64,000 nucleotides of DNA from Gemmatimonadaceae bacterium (GTDB lineage: Bacteria > Gemmatimonadota > Gemmatimonadetes > Gemmatimonadales > Gemmatimonadaceae). Numbering within the stretch: the first letter of the stretch is position 1; each line of letters starts with the position of its first letter. Positions 32,164 to 41,817 of the stretch are shown one piece after another. The stretch is from assembly GCA_013813715.1 (NCBI GenBank), contig JACCRF010000001.1:21614-85613 (forward strand). Reading direction: 5' to 3'. The position numbers and the translations under genes were made by a program. The notes beneath the pieces are model-generated. The model was not told the origin of the DNA. It saw nothing but the letters and a program-made list of their open reading frames with translations, and did not search any database.

Positions 32164-33891
32164 TTACGGCCAGTTGAAGATGCTGGTCGGAACCGACCTC
32201 TCGCGGTTGCGCTGTACGTCCCCCGGCTCTTTCCAGAACATCCGGGTGAAGTTGCGACTGGTTACGATGACTCTCCATCGCGCACCGTCCTCGGGGTTGA
32301 CCGGGATCGCGAGGTCGAGCCTCCACGGGCGTTGCGACCTCGGCGGCAACGCCGCCAGCAGGCCTACTCCGACCGAGACGCTGAGCTTGCTGTCCACACC
32401 GAAGGGCACGTCACCCGCCCAGAGTTTGCCCGCGTCGACGAACGGAGCGACCCCGACCGATGCGAACTGCTTGATGCGGCCAACGAGAACGCGATCCTCG
32501 AGACGAACTACCACACGGCGTCCACCGGCAAGCCAGGAATCGGCGTAACCCCGCGGACCGCCGTCGCGATCGGCGAAGGTGAGCTGAAATGGGATTCGTT
32601 GCCGCCAGCCCGCGCTCCATTCGACGCTCGTCAGCAACGTCTGACGTTCTGTCGGCTTGAAGTAAGTCGCGGCACGTCCGCTCGCGAGGAGACCATCCCA
32701 CTGCTTCGTGTCACCGTCGCGGCGGCCTTCGGTGAGAATCTCTACCGCGCCGAACGCCGCAGGCGATCCCACTCCGACGTACAGATTGGCCGACACGAAG
32801 TCGTCGTGCTCGCTGGCGCCAAACGCATCAATTCCGCGTCCGAAGAGCGTCGCGAGCTCAACACCCTTTCGCACGTCCTGCGAACCCTCCAACGCCTCGA
32901 ATCCCTTCACCCGCATGAAGCTCACGTCGCGTAGACCGGCCAGTGCATTGATGCGAGCGGTGCCGAGTCGCTGATACCGGTTCAACAAGACGTCGCTTGT
33001 ATCGGGTTCCGTGGGTCCCGGTCCGAGGGACGTCGCGAATGGCTCGGGCAGCTCTCGCTCGTACGAGACCGATGCGCCCACTAGTGCGAGCCGGCCCGGT
33101 CGTCCAATCCGCACTACTCCGCCGCCGTCCGCGTGCGAGCGTTTCAGCCGAATCGCCAGTGGTTCAGCATCCGGCCGGATGAAGCTGCGATATCCGTCGC
33201 GCGAACCGGCGGTGGTGCGCCAGGAATACCGCTGGAGGTCGGAGAGGAAGGGGTGGCTTGCCTCGAACGCCCACTCGCCGCCCAGATCTCTTCGCGCGCC
33301 CTCGATCGACACCTGGTAAGGACGGCCGGCGAACTGATAGTCCCGGATTCGTGCCGACCAGGTGTCGCGAAAATTCTCGCTGTACCGCCAGTTGCCCACG
33401 ACCGACATGGCTTCGCCCATGAAGTTCGCTTCGCCAAGCCGGAAGGCACGAACGTACGGAGTTTGACCCGACGCCCCCCCGCCAATGATCAGAGACGTCT
33501 CGTCGACGGTCATTACCGCGAGGTACACGCCCCCTGCGTCGTCGGGGTACGCAGTGACGGTCGCATCGGCAATGTAAGGCTGAGTTCTGAGGATGCGCTC
33601 CGACTCCAGCCTCCTTTGCTCGGTGCACTTCATGCCGGGCCGCAGCACCAGGAAACGGGAGATGATCGAGGGATTCGTTGTCGCATGCAGGTCGGTGACC
33701 AGCCGCGCAACACGCTGCTGATACTTGGAGCCGGCAATCTCCAAGGGCGGCCGTGCACTCACCTCGATGCGGCTGATCACCTCCCCCTTGCACCGCACGG
33801 CGCCCCCTTCCAGACTTTGGGCCGGAAGGCGAACGGAGTACGAAGCGAGCGCCGCGGAAACTGCGAGAAAGCCAACACCCGGAGTTCTCAA
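32164..33891 (-). CDS. Omp85/BamA-like outer-membrane beta-barrel protein
   Basis: POTRA-like N-term (GEVISRIEV...), GGPRGYADSWLAGGRRVVVRLEDRVLVG, C-terminal beta strands; TTG start inferred. Confidence 0.65.
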   Translation of the reverse strand: MRTPGVGFLAVSAALASYSVRLPAQSLEGGAVRCKGEVISRIEVSARPPLEIAGSKYQQRVARLVTDLHATTNPSIISRFLVLRPGMKCTEQRRLESERILRTQPYIADATVTAYPDDAGGVYLAVMTVDETSLIIGGGASGQTPYVRAFRLGEANFMGEAMSVVGNWRYSENFRDTWSARIRDYQFAGRPYQVSIEGARRDLGGEWAFEASHPFLSDLQRYSWRTTAGSRDGYRSFIRPDAEPLAIRLKRSHADGGGVVRIGRPGRLALVGASVSYERELPEPFATSLGPGPTEPDTSDVLLNRYQRLGTARINALAGLRDVSFMRVKGFEALEGSQDVRKGVELATLFGRGIDAFGASEHDDFVSANLYVGVGSPAAFGAVEILTEGRRDGDTKQWDGLLASGRAATYFKPTERQTLLTSVEWSAGWRQRIPFQLTFADRDGGPRGYADSWLAGGRRVVVRLEDRVLVGRIKQFASVGVAPFVDAGKLWAGDVPFGVDSKLSVSVGVGLLAALPPRSQRPWRLDLAIPVNPEDGARWRVIVTSRNFTRMFWKEPGDVQRNRERSVPTSIFNWP

Positions 33892-33892
33892 C

Positions 33893-34675
33893 GTGTCATC
33901 AACCCTCGTGAACGAAATACCCGACTCGAAACGAAGCCGCCTGGGGCTGAGAGTAGCCCCGGCCGTAGCCGTTTCATCGACCGCCGATTCCACGCTCGGC
34001 GGTGCCCACCGCGTCCGCCTGAACAGCGCCTACATCATCGCCCTCGAGAGTGCAGGGCTCGTACCAGTCGTGGTGCCGCCGCTGTCTCGTCCTGAGGCGG
34101 CGAGGTCGATTGTTTCCCGAGTCGAGGGCATCGTTCTCACGGGCGGCGAAGATGTCGATCCAGCGCTTTACGGACAAGCCCGGCATGAAAAGGGCGGCGA
34201 GCCAAACCGCGACCGCGATGACACCGAGATCGCGCTGATCGCGGCCGCCCGACACATGCACAGACCAGTGCTGGCGATATGCCGCGGACCCCAGATCCTC
34301 AACGTCGCCCTCGGTGGCACGCTCTACCAGGATATCTCCTCCGATGTTCCCGGCTCGCTGGTACACGATGCGGCCGACCGACGCACGTCACGCGTGCACG
34401 ACGTCGAGATCGAGCCAGGCTCCCGCATCGGCAGGGCGATGGGCGCTACACGGATATCGGTGAACTCGCTCCACCATCAGAGCGCGCGCGACGTCGCACC
34501 CGGCCTCCGCGTCACAGCCCGGGCACCCGACGGAATCATCGAAGGCCTCGAGTCGGACACCGACGGATGGTGGGTGATCGCCGTGCAATGGCACCCCGAG
34601 GAAATGAACGATTCGCCAGAGTCATGGGACCGCGGCCTTTTCAGGGCATTCGCAGACAGACTGGCAGAGGTTTGA
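33893..34675 (+). CDS. Class I glutamine amidotransferase-like (peptidase C26) protein
   Basis: GIVLTGGEDVDPALYG, PVLAICRGPQILNVALGGTLYQDI, VQWHPEEM; GTG start inferred. Confidence 0.9.
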   Translation: MSSTLVNEIPDSKRSRLGLRVAPAVAVSSTADSTLGGAHRVRLNSAYIIALESAGLVPVVVPPLSRPEAARSIVSRVEGIVLTGGEDVDPALYGQARHEKGGEPNRDRDDTEIALIAAARHMHRPVLAICRGPQILNVALGGTLYQDISSDVPGSLVHDAADRRTSRVHDVEIEPGSRIGRAMGATRISVNSLHHQSARDVAPGLRVTARAPDGIIEGLESDTDGWWVIAVQWHPEEMNDSPESWDRGLFRAFADRLAEV

Positions 34676-35757
34676 AACGGCTTAGGGTCCTCCACCTCGA
34701 CTCGGGCACCACCTGGCGCGGTGGACAGCGACAGGTTCTGCTTCTTGCGCTGGGCCTCCGTGATCGCGGACACGAGCCGTTCGTTATCGGCGCACCGGAT
34801 TCTCCGCTTGTAGCGCGCGCGCGAGGCGCCGGTCTCGCCGTCGCGTCAATTCGCATGAAAGGCGACTGGGACGTTGCGGCCGCGCGCAGACTCAGGGCGA
34901 GGATGCGTGCGTGGAAAGCCGACGTCGTCCATGCGCACGACGCGCGATCACATGCCGTCGCGCTGATGGCGCTCATCGGAAGCCGCGAAACGCCGTTCAT
35001 TGTCACGCGGCGCGTCCCCTTTACGCCGAAATCAGTGCGTATGAAGTACGGCGAGCGTGTCACGCGATTCATCGCCATTTCCCGCGCGGTGCGTGACGCG
35101 ATGGTAGCAAGCGGAATCGCGCCGTCGCGGATCGACATCGTGCATTCGGGAGTCAAGCTCCCCGCGGCTCGCGTTGCTCCGCGCGCCTGGCGCTCTGAAC
35201 TCGGGTGGCCTGCCGATAGCATCGTCTGCGGGGTGGTCGGCGCCATGACTGCCGAGAAAGGCCTCGCGTCACTCAACGATATTGCGATCGCCCTCTCGTC
35301 CAAGGCGCAGCGCGTTGCACGCCTGGTGCTGATCGGCGGCACGACGGGCCTGGCGGCGGCATCCACGAATGGGAAGCAGGTCGCGAGCCCGGTGGAGACA
35401 CGCGCGGTGGGCTTCGTGGAAGAGATCAGTTCTGCGATCGCGGGACTCGACGTTCTCTGGCACCCGTCGCGCGCTGAAGGCCTCGGCACGTCAGTGATCG
35501 ACGCGATGGCGCTCGGAGTTCCACCGATTGCATTCGCCGTCGGCGGATTGCTGGAGGTGATCGAACACGACGTGAGCGGCCTGCTCGTAGCGCCGGGCGA
35601 CACCGCCGCGTTCGGCCGAGCCGCTACGCGGCTCATCGAAGATCCCGCGCTACGCGAGCGACTTGGCCTCGCCGCCAGGGCCCGAGCGAGTGAATTCGAC
35701 GCGGCGACCATGACCCTGCGTATTGAAGCGGTGTATTACGCCGTGCTTGCAGGGTAG
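34672..35757 (+). CDS. Glycosyltransferase family 4-like
   Basis: TTG start; LRVLHLDSGTTWRGGQRQVLLLALGLRDRGHE; WHPSRAEGLGTSVIDAMALGVPPIAFAVGGLLEVIE. Confidence 0.9.
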   Translation: MKRLRVLHLDSGTTWRGGQRQVLLLALGLRDRGHEPFVIGAPDSPLVARARGAGLAVASIRMKGDWDVAAARRLRARMRAWKADVVHAHDARSHAVALMALIGSRETPFIVTRRVPFTPKSVRMKYGERVTRFIAISRAVRDAMVASGIAPSRIDIVHSGVKLPAARVAPRAWRSELGWPADSIVCGVVGAMTAEKGLASLNDIAIALSSKAQRVARLVLIGGTTGLAAASTNGKQVASPVETRAVGFVEEISSAIAGLDVLWHPSRAEGLGTSVIDAMALGVPPIAFAVGGLLEVIEHDVSGLLVAPGDTAAFGRAATRLIEDPALRERLGLAARARASEFDAATMTLRIEAVYYAVLAG

Positions 35758-35781
35758 GCGGCTCCGTCCCAGTCGTCTATC

Positions 35782-36624
35782 TTGCGCAGGGCACCGCGTA
35801 ACCCCTCAAGAGGCGATTTGCTTTACATCTGCATTCCCGCATACAACGAGAGCGCAACCATTGGCGTTCTGCTCTGGAGAATTCGAAAGATCTTCCAGGC
35901 CTACTCGCGCGAGTACGAGATTCTCGTCTATGACGATGCGAGCACCGACGATACGCGAGAGACACTCCAGCCTTACGCTGACGTAACGCCGCTGACGGTC
36001 ATGCGCGGCGAACGCCGCAAGGGCTATGGCCATGCGCTGAACGCGCTCGTCCGCGAGGCCGCCCGCCGTACGAAGTATCCGCGGCGCGACGCGATGGTCG
36101 TGATGCAGGCAGACTTCACCGACCAGCCGGAGCACCTTCCGGAGCTGATCAAGCGGTTCGAGGGCGGCGCCGACATCGTCCTCGCCGAGCGAGAACCGAC
36201 AGAGGGGCCCGCCAAGGTCAGGCGCCTCAGGCAGATCGCTCCGTGGGCGCTGCGATTTCTCCTCCCCATAAGCGGCATTGACGATCCGTTCGCAGGCTAC
36301 CGGCTTTATCGTATCTCGCTCCTCCGGGAGCTCATCAAGACCTTCGGCGACAGACCCCTCGTCACAACCGACGGGTGGGCCGCGAATGTCGAGCTCCTGA
36401 TGCAGACAGTACCGCTTGCGCGCCGGCTCGAGCGCCTGACCCTTGCGTCCCGCTACGACGTACGCGTGCGCGAGACACGGATCAGGCCGTTTTCAGACGC
36501 GATGGCGATATACCGGTTCGCGAGACAGGCGAAAGGCCGCCGGATAGTCGCGCCGACGCTCGCGGTGACTCGCGGAACGAGCGTCGCGGCGCCCGCGCCG
36601 ACATCGGGAATTGCGTCTCGATGA
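35782..36624 (+). CDS. Glycosyltransferase family 2
   Basis: LYICIPAYNESATIGVLLWRIRKI, EILVYDDASTDDT, DAMVVMQADFTDQPEHLP. Confidence 0.9.
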   Translation: MRRAPRNPSRGDLLYICIPAYNESATIGVLLWRIRKIFQAYSREYEILVYDDASTDDTRETLQPYADVTPLTVMRGERRKGYGHALNALVREAARRTKYPRRDAMVVMQADFTDQPEHLPELIKRFEGGADIVLAEREPTEGPAKVRRLRQIAPWALRFLLPISGIDDPFAGYRLYRISLLRELIKTFGDRPLVTTDGWAANVELLMQTVPLARRLERLTLASRYDVRVRETRIRPFSDAMAIYRFARQAKGRRIVAPTLAVTRGTSVAAPAPTSGIASR

Positions 36625-37466
36625 TGCGACACGGACGGCGTTCTCTTGCAACCGGGTTTGCGCTCCTCATGCCTGTGCACGCAGACCTCGCGGCGCGGCC
36701 GGCTACCGTGGCGGCTGCCCAGTCGCTCAATTCATCTCCGAATCTCGATGCGGCGCGCCAGTCGCTTGCGCCCTCGCCTTCGTCCACCGCCCCTGCCGCA
36801 GTCCCATTCGGGCCGGGCGAGCGGTTCCTGTTCGAGGTCCGGTTCGGAAATCTCAAGGTCGGAAGCAGCGAGATGCACGTTCATGGCATCGAGAGCGTGC
36901 GCGGACGAGACGCGTGGCATACGTCATTCCGCGTTCAGGGAGGAACCTTCTTCTACAAGGTGGACGATCTCTTCGAAAGCTGGATCGACACGCGCACCTT
37001 CGAGTCGCTCCTCTTCATAACGCAGATCGAGGAGGGGACCCGGGAGCGCGCCAAACAGTACGAGATCTTTCCCGAGCGTCAGACCTACATCGAGCGGACG
37101 CGGAAGGATTCGAAGGAGGAGCGAAGCGTCCGCGATCCGCTCGACGAGGGATCATTCCTCTACTTCGCGCGCACGATTCCGCTCCGCGTCGGAGAGACGT
37201 ACGACTTCAACCGCTACTTCATCCCCGATCGCAATCCCGTCCGCATCCGGGTCCTGCGGCGCGAGCGACTGACCGTGCCGGCCGGCACCTTCAATGCGAT
37301 CGTTCTCCAGCCGATAATCAAGACGAGGGGAATCTTCGCTGAGAAGGGTCACGCCGAGGTCTGGATATCGGACGACCCGGCCCGCATGATCCTTCAGATC
37401 AGGACGCGCCTGTCGTTCGGCACCCTCACTCTGTTCCTGAAATCCTACACTCAGGCGAAGAAGTAG
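36621..37466 (+). CDS. DUF3108-domain exported protein
   Basis: GERFLFEVRFGNLKVGSSEMHVHGIE...; signal-like N-term; ATGATG overlap with the GT2 gene. Confidence 0.75.
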   Translation: MMRHGRRSLATGFALLMPVHADLAARPATVAAAQSLNSSPNLDAARQSLAPSPSSTAPAAVPFGPGERFLFEVRFGNLKVGSSEMHVHGIESVRGRDAWHTSFRVQGGTFFYKVDDLFESWIDTRTFESLLFITQIEEGTRERAKQYEIFPERQTYIERTRKDSKEERSVRDPLDEGSFLYFARTIPLRVGETYDFNRYFIPDRNPVRIRVLRRERLTVPAGTFNAIVLQPIIKTRGIFAEKGHAEVWISDDPARMILQIRTRLSFGTLTLFLKSYTQAKK

Positions 37467-37472
37467 AAATAC

Positions 37473-37736
37473 TCAGTACCGGTCTGCCTTTGTTGCCGAC
37501 CACTTCTCGCGAAGGCGTCGCGCCGTGTCAGGGCTCACGACACGAATGATTAGATACGCGATCCCGCCGACAATCAGCGCCTTGATTGCGAATCCAAGAA
37601 GCCAGAAAGTCAGGCCAATCAGGCCGCCGAATATCTTGAATACGAAACCAAGCGCGAAGAGGCCGAGCATCACCAGTACGCCAGTCATGAATATTGTGCC
37701 GAGCATCGCAGCTGTCTCCAATCGGGTTGATGCCAT
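37473..37736 (-). CDS. Small membrane protein
   Basis: Two hydrophobic helices: GTIFMTGVLVMLGLFALGFVF, LTFWLLGFAIKALIVGGIAYLIIRVV. Confidence 0.6.
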   Translation of the reverse strand: MASTRLETAAMLGTIFMTGVLVMLGLFALGFVFKIFGGLIGLTFWLLGFAIKALIVGGIAYLIIRVVSPDTARRLREKWSATKADRY

Positions 37737-37766
37737 TCCTACGGAGCGCCGAAGTTGGCGGTTTCA

Positions 37767-38843
37767 ATGAGCGGTCGCGACCCGGACGCGATCGTCGTCG
37801 GTGCGGGAATCGTGGGCCTTTGCGTCGCTACGGCGGTTGCGCGAAAGGGGCTGTCGGTCGTGCTCGTCTCTGAAAGCCGAAAGGGCGAGGCGTCTTCAGC
37901 CGCGGCGGGAATGCTGGCGCCATCAGTCGAGCGAGCCGACGGGCCGGCGCACGATTTCGCGGTCGCCGCGCGCGACCTCTACCCTTCGTACCTCGAGCGA
38001 CTGGCTGATGACGTCGGGATCCGCGTTCCGCTCAACGAGCTCGGTGTGCTCCAGGTGGCCCTTACAGAGCGCGGAATGCGGGGCCTCCAGAAGGCGGCCG
38101 GCCCGGAAAGCGAGTGGCTTGACCGCACCGAGCTCACCCGCACCGAGCCGGCCCTCGGCCATGCCCTCGGCGCGGTGGTCAATCCCGGCGACGGAGCGGT
38201 CGACAATGTTGTTCTGATGGCCGCTCTCACCGAGCTTGCCGCGATGCTGCCCGGCATCCGCCGGCTGGATGGCTCGGTCGTCTCGGTTTCTCAGAACGCA
38301 GCAAGCCAATCGGTCACGCTTCGATCGGGAGAATCGCTCGACGCCATGTGGGTTGTGCTCGCTCCCGGGGCGTGGGGATCGTACATCCGGGGAGCGCCGG
38401 CCCTTCGTGTCGTCACGCCGTCTCGAGGGCAGTTGGTCTCGTTTGAGCCAGTCGGGCTCAGGCACGTTGTTTACGGACCACGCGGCTACGTCGTGCCGCG
38501 CGCAAAGGGGCCGACGATTGCCGGCAGCACGATGGAGAACGTGGGATTCGAGGCCAGCACGACCGCCCAGGGAATAGCACACGTCCGCTCGGCCGCCGAA
38601 GAGATTGCGCCCGCGCTCGCTGTGTCTCCTGTCGCATCGGCGTGGGCTGGGTTGCGCCCGGTGACACCCGACATGCTGCCGCTTCTCGGGCAGGATGCGG
38701 AACGTCCGGGTCTCGTCTATGCGTGCGGACATTCCCGCAACGGAATTCTGCTTGCCCCGCTCACCGGCGACGTCGTCGCGGCGATCGTTTCCGGGGGAAC
38801 AGTAGGCCATGACCTCGCTCAATTTCGCCCGGCCAGGTTTTAG
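37767..38843 (+). CDS. thiO: FAD-dependent glycine oxidase-like protein
   Basis: DAIVVGAGIVGLCVATAVARKGLSVVLV; AAAGMLAP; GLRPVTPDMLPLLG; CGHSRNGILLAP. Confidence 0.8.
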   Translation: MSGRDPDAIVVGAGIVGLCVATAVARKGLSVVLVSESRKGEASSAAAGMLAPSVERADGPAHDFAVAARDLYPSYLERLADDVGIRVPLNELGVLQVALTERGMRGLQKAAGPESEWLDRTELTRTEPALGHALGAVVNPGDGAVDNVVLMAALTELAAMLPGIRRLDGSVVSVSQNAASQSVTLRSGESLDAMWVVLAPGAWGSYIRGAPALRVVTPSRGQLVSFEPVGLRHVVYGPRGYVVPRAKGPTIAGSTMENVGFEASTTAQGIAHVRSAAEEIAPALAVSPVASAWAGLRPVTPDMLPLLGQDAERPGLVYACGHSRNGILLAPLTGDVVAAIVSGGTVGHDLAQFRPARF

Positions 38844-38862
38844 CGTAGATTCCCCGAGACAC

Positions 38863-39771
38863 ATGACCGAAGTGCTATACCAGATCATGGGCCGCCACCG
38901 CGCCGAGCCGCTGCCCGATCGGAAGCCCTCGTGGCTCAAGGTGAAGGCGCCGGGCGGGCCGAACTACCTCCGGCTCAAGCACCTGATGCGTGAGCTCGAC
39001 CTCCATTCCGTATGCGAGGAGGCACACTGCCCCAACGTCGGCGAATGCTGGGAGCATGGCACCGCCACGTTCATGATATTGGGCGACGTCTGCACGCGAA
39101 ACTGCGCGTATTGCGCGGTAGCTCACGGCCGGCCGCCGAAGTACGACATCTCCGAGCCTGGCCGCGTCGCCGAAGCCATCGCGCAGATGCAGCTCCAGCA
39201 CGCCGTGATCACGTCGGTGGATCGCGATGATCTGCCGGATTTCGGGGCGCATATCTTCGCCGAAACGATCCGTCAGATTCATATGCGCGTGCCGGGGTGC
39301 TCCGTCGAGGTGCTGGTGCCAGACTTTCAGGGAAGCGAAAAAAGCATTCGTACCGTACTCGACGCAGGTCCCGATATCTACAATCACAACACCGAGACCG
39401 TTCCGCGTCTGTACAAGAGGGCGCGGCCCGGCGGCCGATATGCACGGGTTCTCGAGATATTTCGCATCGCGAAGCGCCTCGCCCCGGACATTCCAACCAA
39501 GTCTGGAATGATTCTCGGGATGGGCGAGACAGTCGAGGAAATCGAAGTTGTGATGAAGGATCTTCGAATGGTCGACGTGGACATTCTGACGCTGGGACAA
39601 TACCTGCGCCCGTCCGACAGCCACATCGCCCTCGACCGCTACTATACTCCGCAGGAGTTCCGGCGGCTGTACGAGACGGGTATGGCGATGGGATTCCGGC
39701 ACGTCGAGTCGGGCCCGCTTGTCCGCTCGAGCTATCACGCATGGGAGCAGGTGCAGGCGGCGGGCGTGTGA
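38863..39771 (+). CDS. lipA: Lipoyl synthase
   Basis: CEEAHCPNVGECW and CTRNCAYC [4Fe-4S] motifs. Confidence 0.97.
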   Translation: MTEVLYQIMGRHRAEPLPDRKPSWLKVKAPGGPNYLRLKHLMRELDLHSVCEEAHCPNVGECWEHGTATFMILGDVCTRNCAYCAVAHGRPPKYDISEPGRVAEAIAQMQLQHAVITSVDRDDLPDFGAHIFAETIRQIHMRVPGCSVEVLVPDFQGSEKSIRTVLDAGPDIYNHNTETVPRLYKRARPGGRYARVLEIFRIAKRLAPDIPTKSGMILGMGETVEEIEVVMKDLRMVDVDILTLGQYLRPSDSHIALDRYYTPQEFRRLYETGMAMGFRHVESGPLVRSSYHAWEQVQAAGV

Positions 39772-40829
39772 CAGACACTCTCTCGACCGAGATGCCCACG
39801 AAGACTGACTTGCCGGTTCCGGAAAAGACCGACAACGGTGCGTCCGCGACTACGTCGCAGGCATCTCTGCGCGGGGAGTTGCTCCGGTCGATGCTTCTCC
39901 AGCGGCGCTTCGAGGAGCGCTGCGCCGAAGCCTACGCACTCGGCAAGATCGGCGGATTCTGCCATCTCTACATTGGGCAGGAAGCGATATCCGCAGGCAC
40001 GATGTCGGTTCTTCGCCCCGACGATTACGTCGTGACGTCGTACCGCGATCACGGACAGGCGTTGGCGAGAGGAATCCCGGCGCGGTCCGTGATGGCCGAG
40101 CTGTTCGGAAGGCGCGCGGGCTGTTCGCACGGCAAGGGCGGCTCAATGCATCTCTTCGACAAGAGTGCCAACTTCCTCGGCGGACACGGAATCGTCGGCG
40201 CGCACATTCCTCTCGCGGCGGGTGTCGCGTGGGCGATCAAATACCGCAAGGGTGACCAGGTCTGCATCTGCTTCTTCGGGGAGGCCGCAGTCAACATCGG
40301 CGCCTTCCACGAAGCGCTCAACATGGCCTCGCTGTGGAGCCTGCCCGCGGTCTTCATCATCGAGAACAACCGCTACGGCATGGGCACTGCCATCTCGCGC
40401 GCGACCGCGAACGAAGACGTCAGCGTGCGCGCTGCCGCCTACGGGATGACCGGCGAGTCAGTGGACGCCCAGGACGTATTCGCCGTGCGTGATGCGGTCG
40501 AACGCGCGGTCGCGGTCGCGCGCGGCGCGCAGCGTCCGACGCTGCTCGAGATGCGGACGTATCGCTTCATGGGTCACTCGATGTCCGACGCGGCCAGCGG
40601 AACTTACCGGTCGCGCGAGGAGCTCGAGGAGAACATGAAGCGCGATCCGATCGTCGTGCTGCACGACCTGATGCGGAAGGATGGAGAGCTGAGCGAAGGC
40701 GAGTTCGCGAAGCTCGATGAAGAGCAGAAAGCGATCTGTCAGGACGCGTGGGACTTCGCCGACGGAAGCCCGGAGCCGTCGGTCGAGGACGACCTGCATG
40801 CGGACGTGCTCGTGGACACGACCAGCTGA
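39768..40829 (+). CDS. pdhA: Pyruvate dehydrogenase E1 alpha
   Basis: GTG start overlapping lipA stop; CHLYIGQEAISAG, GCSHGKGGSMHLF, FFGEAAVNIGAFHEALNMA. Confidence 0.95.
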   Translation: MTDTLSTEMPTKTDLPVPEKTDNGASATTSQASLRGELLRSMLLQRRFEERCAEAYALGKIGGFCHLYIGQEAISAGTMSVLRPDDYVVTSYRDHGQALARGIPARSVMAELFGRRAGCSHGKGGSMHLFDKSANFLGGHGIVGAHIPLAAGVAWAIKYRKGDQVCICFFGEAAVNIGAFHEALNMASLWSLPAVFIIENNRYGMGTAISRATANEDVSVRAAAYGMTGESVDAQDVFAVRDAVERAVAVARGAQRPTLLEMRTYRFMGHSMSDAASGTYRSREELEENMKRDPIVVLHDLMRKDGELSEGEFAKLDEEQKAICQDAWDFADGSPEPSVEDDLHADVLVDTTS

Positions 40830-40832
40830 CGA

Positions 40833-41813
40833 ATGCCGGTACTCACTTACAGGGAGGCCCTTACGCAGGCGCTCAGGGAAGAGCTCACGCGAGACGAGCG
40901 AGTCTTTCTCATGGGCGAAGAAGTCGCGCAGTACAACGGAGCGTACAAAGTGTCGAAGGGGCTGCTCGATGAATTTGGGCCGATGAGGATCGTCGACACG
41001 CCGATCACGGAACTCGGGTTTGCGGGCATGGGTGTCGGGTCGGCGATGGTCGGACTCAGGCCGATAATCGAGTTCATGACATGGAACTTCGCGCTCCTCG
41101 CCATCGATCAGGTCGTGAACGCGGCGGCGAAGATGCTGTACATGTCCGGCGGGCAGTTCCCCATGCCAATGGTCTTCCGCGGCCCGAACGGCTCGGCGCT
41201 GCAGCTTTCGGCGCAGCACTCACAGGCGTGGGAGAGCTGGCTGGCCCACATCCCCGGGCTCAAGGTCTGCACTCCCGGAACGCCTGCCGATGCGAAGGGA
41301 CTTCTCAAGTCCGCCATTCGCGACGACAATCCTGTCGTGTTTCTCGAAGGTGAAATGCTTTATAACACGAAGGGGGAAGTACCGGATGGTGAGCACATTG
41401 TCCCGATCGGTAAGGCTGAGGTTAAGCGTGAGGGCGGAGACTGCACCATCGTGGCGCACGGCAAGATGATACTCGTCGCGATGCAGACAGCCGACGCCCT
41501 CGACAAGGAAGGCATCGCTGTGGAGGTGGTTGATCTGCGAACCATTCGGCCGATGGACATCGAAACGATCAGCGTATCAGTGCAGAAGACGAATCGCGCG
41601 GTCGTTCTCGAGGAAGGGTGGGAGATCTGCGGCGTCGGGGCTCAAGTGGTGGACTTCATCCAGCGCGAGTGCTTCGACGACCTGGACGCGCCGGTGGTTC
41701 GCGTTCACCAGGCCGACGTTCCCATGCCGTACGCAAAGAACCTCGAAAGGGCGGCAAAGCCGGACGCGGCGAAGGCGATCGCCGCGGTCAAGAAAGTCAT
41801 GTATCTCGACTGA
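40833..41813 (+). CDS. pdhB: Pyruvate dehydrogenase E1 beta
   Basis: MGEEVAQYNGAYKVSKGLLDEFGPMRIVDTPITELGFAGMGVG. Confidence 0.96.
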   Translation: MPVLTYREALTQALREELTRDERVFLMGEEVAQYNGAYKVSKGLLDEFGPMRIVDTPITELGFAGMGVGSAMVGLRPIIEFMTWNFALLAIDQVVNAAAKMLYMSGGQFPMPMVFRGPNGSALQLSAQHSQAWESWLAHIPGLKVCTPGTPADAKGLLKSAIRDDNPVVFLEGEMLYNTKGEVPDGEHIVPIGKAEVKREGGDCTIVAHGKMILVAMQTADALDKEGIAVEVVDLRTIRPMDIETISVSVQKTNRAVVLEEGWEICGVGAQVVDFIQRECFDDLDAPVVRVHQADVPMPYAKNLERAAKPDAAKAIAAVKKVMYLD

Positions 41814-41817
41814 CCCA

